Source: Pegea sp. RAD2-039 (taxonomy: Eukaryota; Chordata; Thaliacea; Salpida; Salpidae). From it: a DNA stretch of 64,000 nucleotides. This document shows positions 37,722 through 49,242 of this stretch, piece after piece. The stretch lies in NCBI GenBank assembly GCA_034620365.1, contig JAQGEQ010000289.1, positions 310,001 to 374,000 of the forward strand. Reading direction: 5' to 3'. The notes under the pieces are model-generated. The model was not told the DNA's origin, ran no database searches, and saw only the letters and a program-made list of their open reading frames with translations. The number at the start of each line of letters is the position of its first letter. Position 1 is the stretch's first letter. The translations under genes were made by a program, and so were the position numbers.

Positions 37722-40700
37722 ATGAGCATGAACAAACAATTCAGTTATACGGACGCTTCCTCAAGAATCTATGGGAAAAGTTATAATAATAACCCTATAA
37801 CAATAAATCAACAATATGAACAAGAATCTGCAATAAACAAAAGTTATGATCAAAGTTATTTGGGGCAGCAAAGATACTTAGATAGAAATCAGAACCACCC
37901 GCAACACAGTTATTACCCTCAATCAGATATAAGCCAACAAAATAGATATAACTCCAAGTGAGTCATTAATATTGATGTTCGTATTTATCAAAAATTATTT
38001 AAGTATAATTTTATTTGGTTCTTCTATTTGATATTTTGGGTTCTATGACTTTTTAGACTTTTATCTTCATCTTAAATAGGGTTTATTTGTAAAGTAATTG
38101 AATGTCTTTGAAATAAGCACAAGGATATGAACTAGTTGATTTTGTTTCTCATCTTCACTAGTAAAGCTCTTAAACTAATTAAACATAAGTGTTTAGACAT
38201 TTGTCCTATGAACAGCTGTATACAACTTTTTTTTCGAGCTTTATATGTTGTATATCTCCTATATAAATGCATAACTTTGTTGTGATTATAATTTATTGAT
38301 GATAAGTGAAAATTGATATTTATTTTATTATACACATGGCTAAATATTATAGCAAACATAAAGCAATATCAGCAGAAGGATGTTGAAAAAGTTGAAATGG
38401 ATAAATAAAAAAAATTTTTGTGTCCTTTAGTAGTCACAAAACGTTCTTTTATATATAAACATTTTAAAGATTCTAGCTAACTTAATAGAAAATGTTCAGA
38501 AGTTTTTCAGCTAACTTATTAAGAAATTTAATATTTTATAAAGCTTCTTTAGTAATTATTTTAAGGTTTTTGAAATTGAAATAAATCGAATTATAAAAAG
38601 ATAAGTTGATTATCTAATGCCTTCCAACATTTTATACTTTACTGTTTTTGAAAAAATGAAATGTATCAACCAATATCAATTTGGTAGAAGCTGGTTTCTA
38701 TCTCATATGAACCTTGAACATAGTTTTAATGAGCTTCTATTATAATGACTAATCTTTATTTCTATAATTCTGATTATTTTCATGTTAAAGCTTACAAAGA
38801 AGTGGGGATGGTGAATCTAGAAGAAATTATCAAAGTGGACACCCAGGCTTAGTAAAACCACAAGTGATTGCCCAGACCACTGTAAGATTGGTTTGATATA
38901 TTTAAACAACTTATTTCTACATACTGAATTCTGATTGTCAATTTATGGCGAGATGAAAAGCTCTTTGTGAATCAGTTTTAATCTTGCTTCTATTCATTTC
39001 GATTTATAAAATTTGTTTTTCATTAATGTAACACTTAAAGGGCTTTTTAAATATTTCATTTGCTTATAAATAGAAGATGTTAATATGAACTAGACAGTAT
39101 TTAAGAATTGCATGTAATAGAGAAAAGCTGGCGGTTCTGCTCTCTTTGGAGTTGTTGCTAAATCTACTTCAAATTTGTTGAAGAATCCTCATCAGCAAGA
39201 TCATGAGGTACTTTTAAAAGTTTCTAGTAAATAGCTTTGATAAAAGTTGTGAAAAATCAAACTGAAACTCTTTCAACAAGATTTTGTTGATGATGACTAA
39301 CTACAATTTCTTTCCAGCATCTCTCTTTGAGTCCAATCCGTGAACAACCTCCATATACTTCAAGATCACATTTTAGCAAGTAAGTTTTTCTACAAACATA
39401 TCAATTCAGCAAAAGTTATCCTTGGTTTTATGTATCAACAGTGACCAGTACAATGCTACTAAACCCCGATATCAAGAACCAAATATATCAGAAGAAAGAG
39501 GAGGTAGTAGTGGTTATGGGTCAGCTACTTACATGGAAAACTGTTTACATGAAAAACGTTCACTTCATCAAAACAACTTCAATCAAGAAAACTATCCAGC
39601 AGATAGAGGGTGGTCTGGACACAATCGACCCACCAGAAACCAAAATTTGAATAATTCAAATGTTAATGGAGTAGATGAAAGTAGAATTCAAGTAAGTTGA
39701 AAGTCACAACTCGAAGTTGTCTGACATGTTTCATTCTAAAGGGTGTAAAAGATGTGAAAAGGTTGTTTGAAAACTCCCAAGGACCTCCACCTCTTCCTAA
39801 TCAATCTTCTAATCTAATCGGGGGACGTTACATCAATGTTAATCAGTTAAAATCACCTCACACATCTCGTCCAAATTCTTACCATGATGCTGACAATTTA
39901 GCCCCAAATCAAATCAATACATCATCTCAAAGACATGAAAGATATCATCAAAATCGTAGATCTTCATCACCTAGAAGATACCAATCACCTCCAAGGAGAT
40001 TTGAAGATCAAGATCAAAGATATGAAGATTACAATCCCAGACCTTATCAGGACCAGGACCCCAGACTTCATCAGGACCAGAACCCTAGACCTTATCAGGA
40101 CCAGAACCCTAGACCTTATCAGGACCAGAACCCCAGACCTTATCAGGACCAGAACCCTAGACCTTATCAGGACCAGAACTCTAGACCTTATCAGGACCAG
40201 AACCCTAGACCTTATCAGGACCAGGACCCTAGACCTTATCAGGACCAGAACCCTAGACCTTATCAGGACCAGAACCCTAGACCTTATCAGGACCAGAACC
40301 CTAGACCTTATCAGGACCAGAACCCTAGACCTTATCAGGACCAGAACCCTAGACCTTATCAGGACCAGAACCCTAGACCTTATCAGGACCAAAACCCTAG
40401 ACCTTATCAGGACCAGAACCCCATACCTTATCAGGACCAGAACCCCATACCTTATCAGGACCAGAACCCTAGACTTCATCAGGACCATAACCTTAGACAT
40501 TATCAGGACCGGGACCCCAGATCTTATAAGAACCAGAACCCCAGTTCTTATCAGGACCAGGTCCCCAGCCATTATCACGACCAGAACTCTAGACTTCATC
40601 AGGACCAGAACCCTAGACCTTATCAGGACCAGAATCCTAGACTTCATCAGGACCAGAACCCTAGACCTTATCAGGACCAGAACCCTAGACTTCATCAAGA

Positions 40701-43486
40701 CCAGAACCCCAGCCATTATCACGACCAGAACCCTAGACTTCATCAGGACCAGAACCCTAGACCTTATCAGGACCAGAACCCTAGACTTCATCACGACCAG
40801 AACCCTAGACTTCATCAGGACCAGAACCTTAGACCTTATCAGGACCAAAACCCTAGACCTTATCAGGACCAGAACCCTAGACTTCATCAGGACCAGAACC
40901 CTAGACTTTATCAGGACCAGAACCCTAGACCTTATCAGGACCAGAACCTTAGACCTTATCAAGACCAAAACCCTAGACCTTATCAGGACCAGAACCCTAG
41001 ACCTTATCAGGACCAGAACCCTAGACCATTAAGATCAGGACCTACAAGGTTGCAAGAAGATGAACTTTCGTCAAGATATGATCAGAATCGCAGATCTTCA
41101 TCACCTAGAAGATACCAATCACCTCCAAGGAGATTTGAAGATCAAGATCAAAGTCCTAGAACATTTAATCCTCCTCAAATTCCTCCTCATTATCAAGATC
41201 AGATAGAGATTCATGATTTGCCACCCAAACCTCCAAAGACACATGATTCTAAACCAATGATAGTTGGAGTACAATACACACAGCATCAGAATCACGCGCC
41301 AGTGACGTCACGCGCTTCTCCTGTTGCTACGCAACCAGACTCCGACAGCGACAACTATGTACCAAGTGTGGTGGCTCGTAGTTACCAGCAGTTTACTCAC
41401 CAGCATCAAACACCACCTAGTGGTTTGCCTCGACATCCATACGATCCTATAGATGAAGATAGTTCCGATGGCGTTGATGTCGATGATGTACCTACTCCTC
41501 CTCTTCAAGATCTTTCATCACGACTTTTAGCGTCCAGGTATGACGTCATCACATCGTTGGCTCGATTTGAGTGTTACTAATCAACAGAATCGGTGATGAC
41601 GTCAGTGAAAACGCAAAATCGAAGCCACCCGTCAAACCAGCGCGTAAAGTACAACCCGAAGTAGAATTAAATCTAGCGGTTATGACGTAGGTGCTGTAAC
41701 GCGATATTTGCAGCTCAACCATTCACATAATCGTGAAAGATTGCGCGTTGCGAAGTCGAGACCGCCTCGAATGCCACCCACGCGTCACAGCAGCTCGAGT
41801 GATGCTGTGAAAGATGAGGATGACGTCATCAACTACGCAGTGACGGTGCACGCGAGTAATAAGCAGCGACAATCACCACTAATTGTTGTAGAAGCTGAAG
41901 ATGATCAAGAGGTGATGACGTGTTATGTGATGACGTCATTCGAATACTTATTTTTTCAGGAGAAGATGACGTCAAAGCAGTTTAAGAAGCAACCGACAGG
42001 TTTATAAAAATCAACTTGTAAACGCTTTTAGAAATTTAAAAACAAAAGTTGTAAACACCTTTTGAGTTTAAAAAAATATATCTTGTAAACACTGCTAGAA
42101 TTTACAGAAATATACCTTGTAAACACTGCTAGAATTTACAGAAATATATCTTGTAAACACTGCTAGAATTTACAGAAATATATCTTGTAAACACTGCTAG
42201 AATTTGCAGAAATTTATCTTGTAAACACTGCTAGAATTTACAGAAATATATCTTGTAAACACTGCTGGAATTTACAAAATTTATCTTGTAAACACTGCTG
42301 AAATTTACAAAATTTATCTTGTAAACACATGTAAACTTGTAAACAACTTTTCAGTGAAACCTGTTTTGGGAAAAGCTTTTCAACCAGTAAAAGAAAATAA
42401 AAGTAAAATAGTTTTCAAGAAAGTGACTTCAAACCCAGCAAAAGTGGTTGAAAGCGAACCAGCACTAAAAGTCACAAGTCCATCAGATAAAGATGCAACT
42501 AAGAAAAAACCGATGCCTTATACTGGTTCGAAGCTTTCTTGATTAACTAACTACTCCTCACCTTACTACTTGCTTCTAGAACTACTAAATCAATTCAAGA
42601 ACGCGCGAGAAACCGCTTATAAAAGTGTCTTTAAGAAACAACATCAGACAAAATTGGAAGATGAAAAACGCCGCTCCAAAAAACGAAGTCCTCATTTGAA
42701 GATTCAAGATAAAAATGAGCAGAAGTTGAAAAGCTCAAAAGTTGAACAAATTCAAATAATATCTGATCAAAAAAGGTCTCTACATTTGTCATCAATTCCT
42801 CTTTTAAAAGATTTGTTTGTTTAAGGTCACGTGATCGCGTTGCTAGTCCGTCGCGGGGGAGGTCACGTGATCGCGTTGCTAGTCCGTCGCGAGGGAGGTC
42901 ACGTGATCGCGTTGTTAGTCCATCGCGAGGGAGGTCACGTGATCGCGTTGCTAGTCCGTCGCGAGGGAGGTCACGTGATCGCGTTGCTAGTCCATCACGA
43001 GGAAGATCGCGATCACGTGATCTCGACAGAAACTTCTCGAAGCATTCTGATCGCGAGAAGTAAGTTTAAAAATCTTCGAAATCTTCTCTATCTATTTACT
43101 TCTAGATACTCTCGACAAGTCTACCCGATGTCCGATAGCGACCCCTACCGGTCAATCGCTAACGAACCTGGCTGGGTTGAAGAGGTTCGTCAGCGTCGCC
43201 TCGTTAATGACGTCACAAAAGGTCGTGAACGTGATTGGATGAAAGATCCACGATGGGCGCCTAAGTGAGTGACGTCATCGCTTCTTTCAAAGCTATTTCT
43301 TTATTTTCAATAGAGGTCGCGGCCATGACGTCACACAGTACTCGCGCGCCTTTCACGAACAGGTGACGTCATTGTGAAGTGTGTGTGACGTCATATGACG
43401 ATTAGTTTGTGTTTCAGCGGGTTATTTCAGACAAACAAATCTTGCCGTCGAAATTGATGGCAAGTAGAAGAGGAAGAAGAAGATAA
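37722..43486 (+). CDS. Large low-complexity protein with YQDQNPRP repeats and RS domain, unrecognised
   Basis: Fifteen exons: 37722-37957, 38791-38881, 39121-39207, 39318-39379, 39442-39691, 39742-41537, 41588-41660, 41714-41911, 41960-41999, 42355-42525, 42580-42775, 42826-43059, 43106-43264, 43314-43362, 43418-43486. They give 1236 residues, mostly Asn/Gln/Pro/Arg-rich and predicted disordered. Exon 6 starts GVKDVKRLFENSQGPPPLP and then has about 42 copies of PYQDQNPR, flanked on both sides by RRSSSPRRYQSPPRRFEDQD. Exon 12 encodes five RSRDRVASPSRG repeats, a classic RS domain. The end is better conserved in character: NEPGWVEEVRQRRLVNDV, then RDWMKDPRWAPKGRG, closing with SRRGRRRR. There is no signal peptide or membrane span. 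RS repeats suggest RNA or splicing contact, and a cytoskeletal scaffold is also possible. The end of exon 7 is uncertain (another donor lies at 41676). Confidence 0.7.
40030..41032. repeat. 24-bp coding minisatellite (8-residue unit)
   Basis: About 42 copies of CCTTATCAGGACCAGAACCC plus TAGA lie inside exon 6 of the unrecognised gene. They encode PYQDQNPR with variants LHQDQNPR, HYHDQNPR and PYQDQNPI. Both other plus frames and a minus frame are also open through the array, which produces spurious ORFs. Near-identical segments of about 80 bp flank the array at about 39945-40020 and 41080-41155. Confidence 0.93.
42030..42345. repeat. 34-bp intronic tandem repeat
   Basis: About eight copies of a 34-bp unit containing TCTTGTAAACACTGCTAGAA fill the intron between exons 9 and 10 of the unrecognised gene and run up to its acceptor. 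Confidence 0.88.
42826..43015. repeat. 36-bp coding repeat encoding RS dodecamers
   Basis: Five copies of a 36-bp unit starting GGTCACGTGATCGCGTTGCT encode RSRDRVASPSRG. It is much more GC-rich than its surroundings and each unit holds the palindrome TCACGTGA. Confidence 0.9.
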
Positions 43487-43697
43487 AAGTGCTCACATGT
43501 TGTTGCCTTTTCCACTCAAGTGTTTTCTACCAGCTTCACGCGTCTACTGATGACGTCACACACGCTAATTGTGTAAATATTTTGCGCTTTTCACTACAAG
43601 TCATATGACCTCATATATTCTCGAGAAAACAAATGGTCACGTGGTTGGAAAGTTTGTGAAGTTTATTGATAGAAATTGAAGATGAGGAAGATGAAGA

Positions 43698-44250
43698 TTA
43701 GGAAGAAGAAGACTTCTGATGCTTAGAGATGTTCTCTTTCACCTTCATCTTCAAATCTGAGATCTGTTTCGCGATTTCTTCAGTTTCATCTTTCAACAAC
43801 TCACAATGCTCATTCATCGATTGACGTGACGTCATCAAATGACTTCTGATCTTCATCAATTTTTGCATCTGAGAATCAAATCATCTTAAATGATCTTCAT
43901 CTTAATCTTCATCAACTTACACTCGCATATCTCTGCTCCGTTGTCTCATATCTAAAAGTTGGATCAATATCAAACGACTCTCTGACGTCATAAAAGTCGT
44001 CGTCGTCGTCGGAATCGTCATTATCGCCACAAATTTCCGATTTCTCATTATCTGCAGTGATGTCATTAGATAATTATGACGTCATCTAGTTTACGCTAGT
44101 CGTGACGTCATTACCTTCATCGAGTTCTTGAACAAATTTGAAGACGTAATCATGTGGTTGTGCTCCTTCAACATCTTCAACCATCTGTTCGATAGTTGGC
44201 GCTTTTGGTTTATCAAATAACAATTTTTTACTTTTCTTTTTTCTAAACAT
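43698..44250 (-). CDS. UPF0449 family protein (C19orf25 homologue)
   Basis: Three exons, 44250-44115, 44051-43921 and 43868-43698, encode 145 residues. The N-terminus MFRKKKSKKLLFDKPKAPTI then EQMVEDVEGAQPHDYVF matches the UPF0449 hallmark (K.P..P..EQ..EDV.GA...D.VF). The acidic middle is DDSDDDDDFYDV. The C-terminal half is a coiled coil, RYETTEQRYAS then MQKLMKIRSHLMTSRQSMNE, with CELLKDETEEIAKQISDLKM, as in the family. The biochemical function is unknown. The stop is 212 bp from that of the convergent gene ending at 43486. Confidence 0.82.
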
Positions 44251-44599
44251 TTTTATCTGTGTACAAAAGCAATAATGACACATTTCGAATTCTGATTTGT
44301 AGCTTTGGATAAAATATAACAAAACATTTACTGAAACACTTCACAAATAGTTTCTACATAAAATAGAGAATGATAAAAGTTTCGAACAGAGGTACAGTTG
44401 ACAGCGAACTAACAATTGCAAAAATATTTACAACACAAAAAGTAAGTTAAATTCAGGTGAAAAATGGCAATCTTGATGAAGAGCAACATAAAAAATATTT
44501 GCAATAAACAAATATAACACATAAACAGCTTAGTTTTGATTGAAAAATGTACAGATTGATCTGGTGAACGATAATATACACAAAACAGTTACTCATCAG
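44251..44599. other. Short intergenic stretch
   Basis: Lies between the AMN1 stop and the UPF0449 start, both on the minus strand. It should hold the AMN1 3' UTR and the UPF0449 promoter. Nothing else is seen. Confidence 0.5.
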
Positions 44600-45358
44600 T
44601 CAGTTCCATGCCGTCCATGTTAGCAGCATCGCTTTATGACTATGTGAGAGTATATGACGAGAGTTTTCAGTAATTTTAATACATCCGTGAAATAATAACA
44701 CGTTAAGGTCATGACAATGCTGAACAATTACTTGAACAGATTGATCTGTAAGTCTTTTACAGTCACTTATATCAATTTCTTTTATCAATGAAGAACTAAC
44801 ACTTTTACATATATGACTCACACCTTTATCTGTAACTTTCGTACATGAAAAGTTTAAACTATTCAAATGATAGAGTTTTGATAAAGCAGCTAGACTATCA
44901 TCTGTTATTTGCTTACAGCCACCAACACTTAACACTTTCAAAAGCGGACAGTTATTAGCTAAAGCTATAATAGCAGCATCTGTGGTGTTTATACATTTCT
45001 TTAATAAAACAATAGTTAATTCAGTACAAGTCTTGAATAAAAGAATTAAACCATTTTCAGTAATGTCATCACGATTATTTTTAATAGAATTCAAATTAAT
45101 ACAACTCAAAAAAGGGCAACTTTCAGCAATAATTTTAAAAGTTGTATCATTTACAATACAGTTTGTTAAATCTAGCTCCGTTATAAATTTTGTTAAACAA
45201 AAAGATAAGATTTTGTTGTTTAAGGATCCTCGTCTTTCGATTAACTTAATTAATTGAGATTTTAAAAATACAGGAATATGACTTAAGTCCTTTCCATATA
45301 GATGATGATTATTAGTGACAGTTGACAGAGATAAATTTACCAAGGTAGCAACCCTCAT
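44600..45358 (-). CDS. AMN1: AMN1 homologue, leucine-rich repeat protein
   Basis: A single uninterrupted frame of 252 residues, close to the roughly 258 of human AMN1. It is built of cysteine-containing (F-box type) leucine-rich repeats: ITELDLTNCIVNDTTFKII, LTIVLLKKCINTTDAAIIAL, LKVLSVGGCKQITDDSLAAL, LNSLNFSCTKVTDKGVSHI, IKEIDISDCKRLTDQSVQVI, LNVLLFHGCIKITENSRHIL. It ends LLTWTAWN, like the VTWTVY end of vertebrate AMN1. There is no F-box. Yeast Amn1 antagonises mitotic exit; the animal role is unclear. It is intronless, unlike its neighbours, which could mean retroposition or intron loss. The start Met precedes a conserved-looking L..LSLSTV...LYGKDLSHIP segment. Confidence 0.92.
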   Translation of the reverse strand: MRVATLVNLSLSTVTNNHHLYGKDLSHIPVFLKSQLIKLIERRGSLNNKILSFCLTKFITELDLTNCIVNDTTFKIIAESCPFLSCINLNSIKNNRDDITENGLILLFKTCTELTIVLLKKCINTTDAAIIALANNCPLLKVLSVGGCKQITDDSLAALSKLYHLNSLNFSCTKVTDKGVSHICKSVSSSLIKEIDISDCKRLTDQSVQVIVQHCHDLNVLLFHGCIKITENSRHILSHSHKAMLLTWTAWN

Positions 45359-46489
45359 TATTTTGCTGTTTAATATTATGAAGTAAATTTTACAAGCTAA
45401 AAAATTTTTATTTCAAATTAAGCTGTTTTAAATAAAGACATTTAAATAAAATAATAATAAAAGAGTTTATAACATTTTGTATACTAATTGAAAAACTATT
45501 TTCAAGTTTTTAAAGGAAGCAAATTTCAACAAAATTTTATAAGATTTTAATGTTACCAAGTTCTACTTTAAGTTTTGATAAAACATTTTCAAATGCTATA
45601 AGAAGTAGAAACATTCATTAACTATTTATTTAACTTTTTAAGCTTAAAATATTCATGAAAAACAACTATATAGTCTTAAGGTATTTACAGTTTCATTGCA
45701 AAATGAAAAAAGAATAAAAACAAAGTTATCATCATAGTACTAATGATCAGTGACTTTTTATTTAGTTGAATTTGATTGAGAGTAATATTCTGATCTAGCA
45801 TAAAGCTTTAAATGTGGATTTACTGAAAAAATTTAATATAAATAATAATATTTAATAATAATTTTGAAAACACACAACAAAATATTCAATGATAAATAAA
45901 TAAATAAACAATTAATTAATTGATAACAATTTAAAGTTTTTATCCAATCAAAACTTGATTAAGATAATAAAATTGTTTACTTTAAAAATACTTTTGTCAA
46001 CTTTATACTATAAGATTTATTAATGATATTTTAATAAACTTGATTTTAGTCTAAGCTGAGATAAAACAAAAACTTTTTAAAAATCTGATAAACTTATTTT
46101 CTTATAATGCTGATATTTGCTTAAATACAAAACATCTATCTAAAAATCATTGAAAATGCTTCCTCTTAAAATAGATAAGACCTTTATGATAGAAACTAAA
46201 ATATTAATAAGCTGTAATTTAAAAAAAAATTCTTATATTAAAAAAAAACTTACACTGCTTAAAATTGTAAACAAAAATCATCATTAATCTATAACAATAA
46301 ACAAAAGCTGATGACAAATTAACTAGTTTCATAATTAAATAGTATGTTGTAATGATTGTATTAGATGATATGATGTGATCAGCTGACAGTATCATATTTA
46401 CGTCAAATTTCTAAAGTGTGCCTTCAGTGGATAAGAAAATAAATTCGTTGTAAACAGCTTTTACAAAACACAACTTTAATGGTCAAATT
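45359..46489. other. AT-rich intergenic stretch
   Basis: Upstream flank of AMN1. No exon or element recognised. Confidence 0.5.
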
Positions 46490-47290
46490 ATTTTTACCTT
46501 TTTTATTTTATTTCAATAAACGCGAAGTATGGAGCCTGAAAAGAGCACCTCTTGCAGACACTTATTCACATAAATAATAGAATATCTAAATATAATTATG
46601 ATACAAATATAAAAAGAAAAAGATGCAACACATGGCATTTCAGTAGTTTTCATGCATTGTAATAGTGAATAATTACACAGAATGTTAAATATGTAAAAAA
46701 GAAAAAATCATAGTTTAGAAATGACAATGTTGGTAATATTATAATGGTCCAACTTCTGCTTGAACAACACGAGTGATTCGGAATTGACAATGTCTTATGG
46801 CAGCTGGTTCCAAGTATTAATTGTGCGGTATGAGAAAAAAGTGCTCTAATCTAACCTCAAAATGTATCAAAATGTACCAGGTGATATAGGCTTGTTAAGA
46901 TGTAATGTGTGTCGTCTGAGTTGATATAACTTGAGGGGAGGAATAATGGAGAAGAAAGCATCGAATTGAAGGTTAACTAAATTGTGGATAGTTAAAAGAA
47001 TAAGAATTAAGTCGTATTTAGTTCGTTCAACTTTCAAAGTATCTAAATTTAAGGAGATAGGACGATGTTTATGACTATCGTATTTAATATTAAGTTTCCT
47101 GCATACTAATCTCGTGAATGTTGCCTGAACAGACTCGATTTTTTTATATCACCAACTTGATATGGCATCCATGCACTGACATTGTGTTTACGAATTAGAC
47201 GTACATAAAATTTAAAGAGATTGATAAAGATGTATGGATCCTTAAAATTAAAGGTCTTTATAATAAGGTATAAACTTGTCTTGCGTATCA
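46490..47290 (-). mobile_element. 5'-truncated LINE copy, same family as 19.8-23.6 kb
   Basis: Read on the minus strand it begins inside the RT thumb (IIKTFNFKDPYIFINLFKFY, then HNVSAWMPYQVGDI). It continues through the C-terminal region missing from the other copy and ends NSESLVLFKQKLDHYNITNI then VISKL and stop near 46710. The 3' UTR landmarks (GCCTGAAAAGAGCACCTC, AACACATGGCATTTC) and a short ATTTTATTTC tail follow. Frameshifts and stops make it inactive. Confidence 0.85.
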
Positions 47291-49242
47291 AACTCTCATC
47301 TGGCTGCAAGAACAGCAGTCCTCCAAAAACGAGGTACACAGTAATAATCTAATGATGGATCTAATAAAACCCTCCTTAAAACAGCTGGGTATACAACATA
47401 GTGAGAAGATCAATATAGCTGTGCAGCATAAAAAATAGCAAAATTCTTATCAACAATGCGACAACAACTTTTGTAAGCAAGTTAGAGCCGTCGCTACAGA
47501 GAAAGGAGGAAAGCGTAAGGAAGAGTCAGAACCCTGTGAAAAAAGTGGCCGAGTGTCTCTTTTACGCATTGGCTTGTCTGGTCACCAGTGTACTTGCCGG
47601 AAGGTTTTCACATCATATTGATCAATCCATCTACCCTTACATTTATTTTTAGACTAATTTATAATGTATAAATGTTATGTATCTTATTTTCATACTTTTA
47701 TAAGCAAGTCACTTGCATCGTTAACCATTGAATTAAAAGATTTTTTTCTAGAAATATTTTTGTTGCTTTTGTTAGAAGAAGAGTTTTAAAGTTAAGGAGC
47801 TAGCATAACTAGCTTTTGAATAATTTTTAATAAGTAATTTTGCTTTCTAATAGCTGTTAAATGCCTTATAAATCTAAAAAAATTCTGTTTACACACTACA
47901 ATTGGAAAATAAAAGCAGCGAATTAAAATTTTATAAATTTTGCTTTGTTCGAAGGGTAACTTTTTATACTTGGCTATATTTTTAGGAATCAATTTAATTA
48001 CTACTTATTTTGCTTATTTTTAACTTGAGGGTATGTTTGTATTGATCACATTTGCTTTTTATTCAGTTTATATTGCCATTTGGTTAGAGCTGATATATCC
48101 TAGATCTCCTGTTTTATGTGGATTATTAAATCAAGCGTTGAAACTAGAATTTTTAATTTTAAACATAAACCACCAGATTTATATATATCTAGCTGATTTC
48201 TAATAATAATTTTGTAATTGAAACCTTTGAGTTGATAGTTAGTAATTCGATTTTGTTTATTTATTGATATAAATTAAAACATAGTAATGCCCTGTTAAAA
48301 ACTTTAAAATAGTTTAATATTTTTAAATTAGGTTGAAGATATTATAAAATTTGAAATTTATAAAAAAATTGCATCAGTTTGTGTGAAAATAAAATTTGAG
48401 CTTTAATAGCTATTGATAGGCAACGTAAACTGTATCAGTATAGTCAAAATATTCCTTAAAAATATTTTTGTTTTGTATTTACTGTTTGCTGTAAAATAAT
48501 CATTATTTTAATGATGTTCTAACTAATTCTATGTTTAATTATTTGATTTTGGTAATAAATAGGGCCCTATATTTTATAGTTTCTAATAAATAATTTCAAA
48601 TTACTACTTTTACAGTACTTGAAATAATAATTTTTCTAATTCGTTTTATATATTTCAACTAAATTGTCTTTGTATTACATTTTAAATACTCTAAGTAACA
48701 TCTTGAAAATATTTAATGTCATTTATTTGTTGGAATTTTATATTTTGTGATTATTTAGCAATAAATACTAAAAGTTCAAATTATTTTATTAATGTTTTTA
48801 ACTTCTAAATTATTCCGTCATTGAATTTGTTGAAATTATGAAGTTTAAAATTAACAAATATTATTTTTTTAGTTTGTTTTTATGTTTTATCTCAAGTAAT
48901 AAATGAAAGTTATTATAATTGGTAACTTTCTCTATTAGTGTTTGGTTAATTTGTGTAATTACAATAATTTTTTGAATTAGTTTTGGTTTGTTAGTCTTTT
49001 TTTGTATTAGCTAAAAAATCATTGAATAAAGATTTACTTAGATTGAATTTTAAAGTTTTTATGTTTTTAATATGATAAATTAGAAAATATTTTTTAAACT
49101 AAATAAAGCTGGTTGCATATAAAATCAATTAGATCTTATATTGAATACAATACCATATCTTTTAAAAGAAATAGAAGAAAAAAATATATACTAATTAATA
49201 ATAAATAATTTTTTGACTAGATACGGGATAACCATTTATAAA
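47291..49242. other. Intergenic stretch
   Basis: Contains a somewhat less AT-rich patch near 47400-47640 that I do not recognise; the rest is AT-rich. No gene supported. The end should contain the EB1 promoter. Confidence 0.45.

Noticed and set aside
39935..41032. Second plus frame (DLIRTRTL repeats) and minus frame (VLVLIRSRVL repeats) over the 24-bp array
   Set aside because: Alternative readings of the same repeat. Only the PYQDQNPR frame continues into flanking exons with matching phases.
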